Made by a program: the position numbers and the translations under genes
NCBI GenBank assembly: GCA_030745285.1
Contig: JASLOV010000004.1
Location: 1 to 26,235, forward strand
Reading direction: 5' to 3'
DNA: 26,235 bases
From: Dehalococcoidia bacterium
GTDB taxonomy: Bacteria > Chloroflexota > Dehalococcoidia > UBA2979
Notes under the pieces: generated by a model
Databases searched by the model: none
Told to the model about the DNA's origin: nothing
What the model saw: the letters and a program-made list of their open reading frames with translations, nothing else
Part shown: positions 14,623-20,653 of the stretch, piece by piece
How the letters are laid out: every line of letters begins with the position of its first letter
Numbering within the stretch: position 1 is the stretch's first letter

Positions 14623-15087
14623 ATGGCGAAACAAATCTTCACGCTCAACGTCAACGGCCGCGATCACGAGGTCTACACAGAGCCTAACCAGTCGCTGCTT
14701 GAGGTCGTGCGCGACGAGCTGCGGCTCACCGGGGCCAAGGAAGGCTGCGGTACGGGCGACTGCGGCGCCTGCACGGTGCTCGTCGACGGCCGCATCGTCA
14801 CCTCGTGCCTGGTGCTCGCGCCGGACGCTGCCGGCCGCGAGATCACGACGATCGAGGGTCTGGCCGACGGCGAGAAGCTGCACCCGATGCAGCAGGCCTT
14901 CATCGACCACGGTTCCGTGCAGTGCGGCTTCTGCATCCCGGGCATGATCCTCTCCAGCGTCGCACTGCTGGAGGAGAACCCGGCGCCGACGCGGGATGAG
15001 ATCCGCCGCGGCATCGCCGGCAATTTGTGTCGCTGCACCGGATATCGCAAGATCGTCGAGGCGATTGAGAGTGTGGCTGGCAGCTAG
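14623..15087 (+). CDS. Molybdenum hydroxylase [2Fe-2S] subunit (CoxS/XdhC-type small subunit)
   Basis: A 154-residue small subunit with two [2Fe-2S] clusters. The plant-type ferredoxin cluster uses C42, C47, C50 (GCGTGDCGACTVLVDG) and C62. The second cluster, in the four-helix domain, uses C101 and C104 (VQCGFCIPGM) with C136 and C138 (NLCRCTGY). All eight ligands are intact and the length is normal. It shuttles electrons from the molybdenum centre to FAD. ATG 14623 has GAGGGAG about 9 nt upstream. The gene is separated from the FAD subunit by the 17-bp repeat array and from the Mo subunit by about 50 bp. Confidence 0.96.
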   Translation: MAKQIFTLNVNGRDHEVYTEPNQSLLEVVRDELRLTGAKEGCGTGDCGACTVLVDGRIVTSCLVLAPDAAGREITTIEGLADGEKLHPMQQAFIDHGSVQCGFCIPGMILSSVALLEENPAPTRDEIRRGIAGNLCRCTGYRKIVEAIESVAGS

Positions 15088-15139
15088 CCGCAGGCGGAAG
15101 CCAAAGGCAGCAGCCAGCCCCGAGGGGAAGGACCCAGCG

Positions 15140-17488
15140 ATGACCACAGAGACCCGACCCGAGTACTCCTCGGTTGGCAAGCGCGAGACCCGCATCGAGG
15201 GCGCCGGCAAAGTCACCGGCGGCGCGATCTACGCCGCCGACGTGCAGGTACCGGACATGCTGCACTGCAAGCTCGTCCACAGCCCCCACGCCCATGCCCG
15301 CATCGTCTCGATCGACGCCACGAAGGCGCTGGCGATCGACGGCGTCGAGCGCGTGATCGTGGCTGAGGACTTCGGCCAGGCGGTGAAGGACGGCAGCAAC
15401 CCTGCCATCGACGCCAGCAACCGCGGCGCGGCACTGCTCGCCCACAAGCAGGCCGTCTTCACCGGCGAACCGGTGGCCGCCGTACTTGCCGAGACCCCGT
15501 CCGCGGCCGAGGAGGGCGTCGAGGCGGTGGAGGTCACCTACGAGGTGCTGCCGCACGTGCTGGACCTGGAAGCGGCGATGGAAGACGGCTCGCCGCTCGC
15601 CCGTCCGCCGGTCTCCGACATCGACCACAGCGAGGAAGAGGCCCACGTCACGCTCGATGTCGACACGGAGGAGGCCGAGGGCAAGCCGACGAACGTCGCC
15701 TCGCACGTCTCGTTCACCCGCGGCGACATCGAGGCCGGCTTCGCCGAATCCGATGTGATCGTCGAGCGCACGTGGCGCTCGGCGTCGATGCACCAGGGCT
15801 ACATCGAACCGCACGCGACGGTGGCGGACTTCAAGCCGGCCACCGGCGAATTGACGGTCTGGGCCGCGACCCAGGGCCAGTTCATGGTCCGCGACACCAT
15901 CATGCGCACCCTGAAGTGGCCGGAGACGAAGCTGCGCGTGATCGGCTGCGAACTGGGCGGCGGCTTCGGCGGCAAGATGACGCTGAACAGCCCGCTGGTG
16001 GCCGCCCTGAGCGTGATCGCCGGGCGTCCGGTGAAGCTCGTGCTGACCCGTGCCGAGGACATCACCGCGGCGGCGCCCGCCCCGCGCGCCATGATCAACC
16101 TCAAGACCGGCATGAAGAAGGACGGTTCGCTCACGGCGATCGAGGCCAGCGTCGTCTACGGCGCGGGCGCCTACCCGGGCGCGCCGGCCGCCGTCGGCGC
16201 CCTGCTCGGCACCTCGTTCTACAAGTGGCCGAACCTCAAGGCCGACGGCTACGAGGTGCTGACGAACCACGTCTCCGTCGGCGCCATCCGCGCCCCAGGC
16301 ACGCACAACGCCATGCACGCCGTCGAGCAGAACATCGACGAGATGGCGCGTCAGCTTGACCTCGACGCCGGCGCGGTGCGCCTGCAGAACGTCTCGCAGA
16401 CCGGCGACCCGATGGCCTCCGGCCAGGAGTTCACGAAGATCGGACTGGACGAGACCGTCACACAGGCGATCGAGCACCCGCTGTGGAAGAACCGCGAGGC
16501 CGCGAAGGCGGAATCGACCGACACGAAGATGGTCGGCGTCGGCCTCGCCATCGGTGGCTGGCTCGGCGGCCTGCAGCCGGCGGCGGCGGAGGTGATGCTC
16601 AACAACGACGGCACGGTCAACGCCGTCACCGGCGTGAACGACATCACCGGCACCAACACCTCGTTCGCACAGATCCTGGCGGAAGAGCTAAACATCTCGC
16701 TCGACCAGATCAACATCACCACCGGCGACACGAAGACGGCACCGTTCGCCGGCATGTCGGCCGGCTCCAAGACGCTGTTCACCGTCGGCCGCGCGCTCCG
16801 TGAGGCGGCGATCGACCTGCGCGAGCAGATGTTCGAGGTAGCCGCCGACCGCCTGGAGGCGAACGAGAACGACCTCGAGTTGAAGGACAACGCGGTGAGC
16901 GTGAAGGGCTCACCGGACCAGTCCCTGGGGATGGACCGGCTCGCCTCGATGACCACCGGCTTCGGCGCGCTCTACAAGCCGCTCGTCGGCAGCGGCTCGA
17001 TCGCGGCGCGCATCCAGGCGCCGGGCTTCACGGCCCAGCTGGTGAAGGTGGAGGTCGACACGGACACCGGAAACGTCGAGCTCAAGGACTTCGCCATCGT
17101 CCAGGACGTCGGCTTCGCCATTAACCCGCTCTCGGTCGAGGGACAGATGGAGGGCGGCGCCGTGCAGGGCATGGGCATCGGCCTCTGGGAAGAATACATC
17201 TACGACGACGACGGCAAGCTGCGGAACGCCGGCCTGCTGGACTACCGCATGCCGACCGCCGCTGACGTGCCCGACATCGAGTCGCTGATCGTCGAGGTGC
17301 CCTCCGAGGACGGCCCGTACGGCGCTCGTGGCGTCGGGGAGCCGTCGATCACCGCCGGCGGCGCGGCCATCGCCAACGCCATCGCCGACGCCATCGGTGC
17401 CCGCGTGTCGGAGATCCCGGCCACGCCGGAGCGCGTCCTGCGCGCACTCGGCACCGTCGGCGACGGCGCGGAGGCGGCGGGCAGCTAA
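15140..17488 (+). CDS. Molybdenum hydroxylase large subunit (xanthine dehydrogenase family, substrate unknown)
   Basis: A 782-residue molybdopterin-binding catalytic subunit. It has the family N-terminus (VGKRETRIEGAGKVTGGAIY), the cofactor loop CELGGGFGGK (about 270-278), HQGYIEPHA (about 217-225) and the catalytic-base motif GVGEPS with Glu near residue 733. Where form I CO dehydrogenases have AYRCSFR and form II-like proteins AYRGAGR, this one reads AIRAPGTHN (about 383-391). It is therefore not a form I CoxL, and the substrate is open: aldehyde, purine, N-heterocycle or other. The start is ATG 15140, after GGGGAAGGA; the frame is open further upstream but overlaps the small subunit. The maturation-like neighbours are an Fe-S scaffold upstream and a MocA-like protein downstream. 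Confidence 0.93.
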   Translation: MTTETRPEYSSVGKRETRIEGAGKVTGGAIYAADVQVPDMLHCKLVHSPHAHARIVSIDATKALAIDGVERVIVAEDFGQAVKDGSNPAIDASNRGAALLAHKQAVFTGEPVAAVLAETPSAAEEGVEAVEVTYEVLPHVLDLEAAMEDGSPLARPPVSDIDHSEEEAHVTLDVDTEEAEGKPTNVASHVSFTRGDIEAGFAESDVIVERTWRSASMHQGYIEPHATVADFKPATGELTVWAATQGQFMVRDTIMRTLKWPETKLRVIGCELGGGFGGKMTLNSPLVAALSVIAGRPVKLVLTRAEDITAAAPAPRAMINLKTGMKKDGSLTAIEASVVYGAGAYPGAPAAVGALLGTSFYKWPNLKADGYEVLTNHVSVGAIRAPGTHNAMHAVEQNIDEMARQLDLDAGAVRLQNVSQTGDPMASGQEFTKIGLDETVTQAIEHPLWKNREAAKAESTDTKMVGVGLAIGGWLGGLQPAAAEVMLNNDGTVNAVTGVNDITGTNTSFAQILAEELNISLDQINITTGDTKTAPFAGMSAGSKTLFTVGRALREAAIDLREQMFEVAADRLEANENDLELKDNAVSVKGSPDQSLGMDRLASMTTGFGALYKPLVGSGSIAARIQAPGFTAQLVKVEVDTDTGNVELKDFAIVQDVGFAINPLSVEGQMEGGAVQGMGIGLWEEYIYDDDGKLRNAGLLDYRMPTAADVPDIESLIVEVPSEDGPYGARGVGEPSITAGGAAIANAIADAIGARVSEIPATPERVLRALGTVGDGAEAAGS

Positions 17489-17513
17489 CCGCTCGCCGCG
17501 CGAGAGCGAACAG

Positions 17514-17543
17514 CGAAGGCGGCGGCCGCGGCGGCCGCCTTCG
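17514..17543 (+). terminator. GC-rich hairpin after the Mo-subunit gene
   Basis: CGAAGGCGGC (17514-17523) pairs perfectly with GCCGCCTTCG (17534-17543) around a 10-nt GC-only loop. No T tract follows. It may be a leaky terminator, lowering expression of the downstream MocA-like gene relative to the structural subunits. Confidence 0.5.
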
Positions 17544-17579
17544 TCGATCGTGACGGACCATGGAAGTGAGGCGTACGCG

Positions 17580-18266
17580 ATGACCGTCGCCGCCATCGTG
17601 CTGGCCGCCGGCGCCTCCACGCGCATGGGCGCATCCAAGCCGCTGCTGCCGTGGGGCGAGACGACGCTGCTGCGCTGGGAACTCGATCAGCTACTGCGCT
17701 CCTCGGTCGATCAGATCGTGGTGGTCACCGGCCGGCACGCCGATGACGTGCGCCGTTCGCTCGGCGACGGTGCGCGTTACTGCGTCTTCAACTCGCGCTG
17801 GACGCACGGCCGCGCCGGTTCGCTCGCCCGCGGCGCGCAGGCGCTGCTCGCGCTACTGGAGCGCGGGGGGATGCCCGGGGCCCCCGACGCGCCTGAGGCC
17901 GTCGTCGTGCTGAACGTCGACCAGCCAACCCGCTACGACATCATCGACGCGCTGGTCCAGGAGCTGCGCGACTGCGGTGCGGACATCGTGCAGCCGGAGT
18001 TCCAGGGCAAGGGCGGGCACCCTGTCGTCATCGCCGGCACACTGCTGGCCGAGCTGGCGGAGGTGCAGGAGGAGACGCTGGGGCTGCGCGCCGTGCTCGA
18101 ACGCCACCCACCCCACACCCTGACGATGGACAACGAACCGGTCGTGCGGATCGACCTCGACACCCCTGACACGTTGGACGAGGCGCGCCGCCTGCTCGGC
18201 GTCGGCAGAAGTACCGGCGGCGGCAGCGACAGCGAGGGCAGCAAGGGCGGCGCGCCGCCGCCATGA
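17580..18266 (+). CDS. MocA/MobA-like molybdenum cofactor nucleotidyltransferase
   Basis: A 228-residue nucleotidyltransferase. The N-terminal nucleotide-binding signature LAAGASTRMGASKPLLPWG (8-26) is followed by VVVTGRHADDV, a metal-binding NVDQPTR segment (about 113-119) and KGGHPVVI (about 144). Such proteins add CMP or GMP to molybdopterin; those encoded with xanthine-dehydrogenase-family operons usually make the cytosine dinucleotide form (MocA) used by these enzymes. Its position after the large subunit fits that role. Choosing CTP over GTP is by context. The tail after residue 210 is Gly/Ser-rich and probably disordered. The last codon overlaps the next ATG (ATGA), implying translational coupling. 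Confidence 0.88.
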   Translation: MTVAAIVLAAGASTRMGASKPLLPWGETTLLRWELDQLLRSSVDQIVVVTGRHADDVRRSLGDGARYCVFNSRWTHGRAGSLARGAQALLALLERGGMPGAPDAPEAVVVLNVDQPTRYDIIDALVQELRDCGADIVQPEFQGKGGHPVVIAGTLLAELAEVQEETLGLRAVLERHPPHTLTMDNEPVVRIDLDTPDTLDEARRLLGVGRSTGGGSDSEGSKGGAPPP

Positions 18267-18727
18267 GCGAGGCGACCGGCCGCCACCCGCATCACGACGT
18301 TATCGCCGCGACCATCCGTGACGCCTACCGCCAGTCCGACCCGGTCATGGGCTACCGCGTCGAGCGTCACCCCCTCGGCTGGTTCCAGTTCGCACCGGCG
18401 GGTGCGGGATTCGGCACGGTCACGCTCGACGCCGTCGAGCCCGCGGCCATCGCGGGGTTGGCCGCCGCAATCCGCCGCAGCCACGGACAGACGCCGGTCT
18501 CCGTGTACGTCGAGGACCGCAACCGCGACGCGGCACTGGGCCCCGCACTGGCCGCGGCGGGCTTCGTGGCGGACGAGCGTAACACCTACTTCGCCTTCGT
18601 CGGCGACCTCCCCCCGAAGCCGTCTCGTGCAGAAGCGCTGGCGGGCGTGACCGTCGAGGAGGTGGACGGAGACGGCCTCGAAGCCCTCGAAGCATGGGCG
18701 CGTGAAGCTGCAGGGCTTCGCGGATAG
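18263..18727 (+). CDS. GNAT-family protein, N-terminal part (gene interrupted by frameshift)
   Basis: The first 154 codons of what looks like a two-domain GNAT acetyltransferase. The N-terminal part contains a diverged GNAT half (SVYVEDRNRDAALGPALAAAGF, shortened here to its key AAAGF end), then a new first strand, GVTVEEV, and the helix LEALEAWARE. The frame then stops at TAG 18725, while the continuation of the fold appears one nucleotide out of phase from 18702. Dropping one G from either GGG run (18695-18697 or 18713-18715) would join the two frames into about 273 residues. The start overlaps the MocA-like stop. It is either a genuine pseudogene, a sequencing error or, less likely, two interacting polypeptides. 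Confidence 0.6.
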   Translation: MSEATGRHPHHDVIAATIRDAYRQSDPVMGYRVERHPLGWFQFAPAGAGFGTVTLDAVEPAAIAGLAAAIRRSHGQTPVSVYVEDRNRDAALGPALAAAGFVADERNTYFAFVGDLPPKPSRAEALAGVTVEEVDGDGLEALEAWAREAAGLRG

Positions 18728-19085
18728 CGAAGACGAACCGGACCCCGGGAGGCTCGCGACCGAGCTGGCGCTGCGCCGGGCCGAGAACCGCGGCTCGGGC
18801 CGATCCCTGCTCGCCTCTGTCCGCGGCGAGCCCGCCGCCGTGCTCGGCCTCTGGGGCGAGGCGGACTGGGTGATCTTCAACCTCGCGACCCGCCTGCCCT
18901 TCCGCCGCCGGCTCGCCGAGCTGCTGCTGGCCGAGGTGCTGCACGAGGCAGCGGACACCCCGGGCTGCCGCGCCGTCGTGATCAATGGCGAGGAAGAGGA
19001 CTGGCCGCTCAGCTGGTATCGTCGCTACGGCTTCAGCGACGAGGTGTACTGGCGTCGTCGCTACCGCCTGAGTGAAGTTCAGTAG
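18702..19085 (+). CDS. GNAT-family acetyltransferase, C-terminal part (out of frame with the preceding piece)
   Basis: A 127-residue reading frame beginning at a GTG inside the end of the previous piece. It has the acetyl-CoA-binding half of a GNAT fold: SLLASVRGEPAAVLGLW (strands), the helix segment RRRLAELLLAEVLHEAA, and the terminal SWYRRYGFSDEVYW typical of the family's last strand-helix. It lacks the first strand and helix of the fold, which are present in the 18263-18727 frame, so by itself it is unlikely to fold normally. There is no ribosome-binding site before GTG 18702. Best read as the second half of one frameshifted gene. Confidence 0.6.
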   Translation: MKLQGFADSEDEPDPGRLATELALRRAENRGSGRSLLASVRGEPAAVLGLWGEADWVIFNLATRLPFRRRLAELLLAEVLHEAADTPGCRAVVINGEEEDWPLSWYRRYGFSDEVYWRRRYRLSEVQ

Positions 19086-19100
19086 ACCGCTGATTCCGCC

Positions 19101-19168
19101 CGAGACCACCCGACCCGGAGCCACCCAGCCCGAAACCCATCCGACCAGACACCCACCCGACCAGACAC
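19101..19168 (+). repeat. Degenerate 15-16 bp tandem repeat upstream of the hydrolase gene
   Basis: Four imperfect C-rich units of the form (A/G)A(G/A)ACCCACCCGACC run through this interval. The best pair is an exact 12-mer, CCGACCAGACAC, at 19141-19152 and 19157-19168 (period 16). The array ends 9 nt before ATG 19178. Confidence 0.6.
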
Positions 19169-19177
19169 GAGGTAACG

Positions 19178-19909
19178 ATGCCCGACCGCACCTTGCAGCT
19201 CGACTGCCTCGGATCCGGCAACGCCTTCTCCAACGGTCAGTACTGGAGCAGCTACCTGCTGGAGGGGCGCGTCCTGCTCGACTGTCCACCGCAGACGCTT
19301 GTGCACCTGCGCAAGCTCGATGTCGGCGCCAGAGACCTGGACCTCGTGCTGCTGTCGCACCAGCACTCGGACCACATGCTCGGCATCGACCTGCTGCTGC
19401 TCGAGGCGGCAATGGGCGAGACCCGGGTCGGCGACGGCACGCTGCCGATCATCGGGCCGCCCGGCATCTACGACCGAGCCCGCGCGATCCTCGGCGAGGC
19501 GCCCCGGCTCGGCGACCGTGACGATCCCCACGTGCCGTGGTCGGAGCAAACCGACGGCACCAGCGTCCAGGTCGGCGACATCACGGTGGAGTGCGTGGAA
19601 GTCGACCACTTCCCGGACTTCACGGCGCTCGGCTACCGGGTCCACATCGATGGCAAGACCGTCGCCTACACCGGCGACACCAGGCTCTGCGACGCCGTCT
19701 ACACGCTTGCCGAGGGCGCGGACCTACTGATCGCGGAGTGCGGCGGCGGCCCGCCGCACATGAACTGGGACGACATCTTCACGCTGCGAGAGGCGCTGCC
19801 GGCGACGACGGAGATGCTCGTCACCCACTACGATCGCCGCCGCGCCCCGGACGTCTCGGGCACCGCCGGGCTGACCCTGGCGGAGGACTTCGCCCGCTAC
19901 GAGGTCTAG
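19178..19909 (+). CDS. Metallo-beta-lactamase-fold hydrolase
   Basis: A 243-residue MBL-fold enzyme. The metal site is visible: H61, H63, D65 and H66 in SHQHSDHMLG, a downstream VDHFPDF His (about 148), the bridging Asp of AYTGDTRLCD (about 167) and a late THYDRR His (about 221). The N-terminal LGSGNAFSNGQYWSSYLL resembles RNase Z-like and other non-lactamase branches that act on phosphodiesters or similar. The lack of an RNase Z exosite or flexible arm, and normal short length, leave the substrate undefined. GAGGT lies just upstream of ATG 19178. It is probably its own transcription unit, following the broken GNAT gene by about 90 bp of repeats. Confidence 0.88.
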   Translation: MPDRTLQLDCLGSGNAFSNGQYWSSYLLEGRVLLDCPPQTLVHLRKLDVGARDLDLVLLSHQHSDHMLGIDLLLLEAAMGETRVGDGTLPIIGPPGIYDRARAILGEAPRLGDRDDPHVPWSEQTDGTSVQVGDITVECVEVDHFPDFTALGYRVHIDGKTVAYTGDTRLCDAVYTLAEGADLLIAECGGGPPHMNWDDIFTLREALPATTEMLVTHYDRRRAPDVSGTAGLTLAEDFARYEV

Positions 19910-20027
19910 CGGCCTGATAAGCGAAGTTGTTGAAGTGTATATTCGACGCGGCAGCACAACCGGCCGCCTCGCGCAGACTCACGGGCGCGTGCGGCTGAAC
20001 TGACTGTTCCCTGCGGCCAGACTCCGC

Positions 20028-20033
20028 TATATT
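20028..20033 (+). promoter_or_regulatory. -10 element TATATT upstream of nuoI
   Basis: TATATT lies about 38 nt before the nuoI TTG, in a 162-bp gap (19910-20071) that also has an AT-richer patch around 19918-19945. A weak -35 (CTGTTC at 20004-20009, 18-bp spacing) is possible. Nothing else recognisable lies in the gap. Confidence 0.45.
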
Positions 20034-20071
20034 GCGGCGCGTCGGCGAGTGCCCGGGGGATCGAGGCGAAC

Positions 20072-20653
20072 TTGGCCTACGGCATGGGCATCATGCGGGG
20101 GATGATGGTCACCCTGCGTCACATCATCCGACCGCCCATCACCGTCAACTACCCGGAAGTCGAGCGGAACGTCCCGATTCGCGCGCGTACGAACCTGCTG
20201 TGGTTCGAGGAACGCTGTACGGGTTGCTCGACGTGCGCACAGGCGTGCCCGGACGGCTGCATCCTGGTGGAGACCGCCCCGCGCGATGACGGCACGATGG
20301 AAATCGTGCGCTACGAGATCGATTTCCGCATCTGCATGTACTGCGGCCTCTGCACCGAGGCCTGCCCTTACCAGGCGATCCAGGCCGGCGGCCGCTACGA
20401 CGACGCCGTCTACGACTTCACCGAGCTCTACCGCAACCGGGGCGCCCTCACCGCCCGAGCGCAGGAGTACCTCGCCGAGCACGACGGGCGCTACCCCAAC
20501 GGCCAGACGCAGGACGAGAACCCGCTGCTGACCTCGATGCCGACCGCCCGCTCGCGCGTGCCCGTCGCAGGAGCCGCCGGGCCGTTCGGTCCCCAGCACC
20601 TCCCCGGCCGCGCGGAGAGGGCCGGCGGCTCAGACGAAGGAGACGGCGCCTAG
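20072..20653 (+). CDS. nuoI: NADH-quinone oxidoreductase subunit I-like 2[4Fe-4S] protein
   Basis: A 193-residue protein of the NuoI family, which in complex I carries clusters N6a and N6b and hands electrons towards N2. The family N-terminus (TLRHIIRPPITVNYPE) is followed by two complete motifs, C49/C52/C55/C59-Pro and C88/C91/C94/C98-Pro, the second preceded by YEIDFRICMYCGLC. The C-terminal 60 residues are long, polar and variable. The TTG start has GAGG about 8 nt upstream; in-frame ATGs at 20084, 20093, 20102 and 20105 are alternatives. The stop codon abuts the nuoG ATG directly. No other complex I gene is adjacent. Confidence 0.9.
   Translation: MAYGMGIMRGMMVTLRHIIRPPITVNYPEVERNVPIRARTNLLWFEERCTGCSTCAQACPDGCILVETAPRDDGTMEIVRYEIDFRICMYCGLCTEACPYQAIQAGGRYDDAVYDFTELYRNRGALTARAQEYLAEHDGRYPNGQTQDENPLLTSMPTARSRVPVAGAAGPFGPQHLPGRAERAGGSDEGDGA

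Noticed and set aside
15075..15119. Hairpin spanning the Fe-S subunit stop (GGCTGGC / GCCAGCC)
   Set aside because: Only 7 bp with a 31-nt loop, expected by chance in such GC-rich DNA.
14900..16477. Long minus-strand open frame (525 codons) opposite the hydroxylase genes
   Set aside because: Antisense shadow of a GC-rich coding strand. The plus strand carries unambiguous family motifs throughout, and the antisense translation is Arg/His/Val-rich without any recognisable motif.
15140..17488. Form I carbon monoxide dehydrogenase (CoxL)
   Set aside because: The diagnostic AYRCSFR active-site loop is absent; the aligned segment reads AIRAPGTHN.
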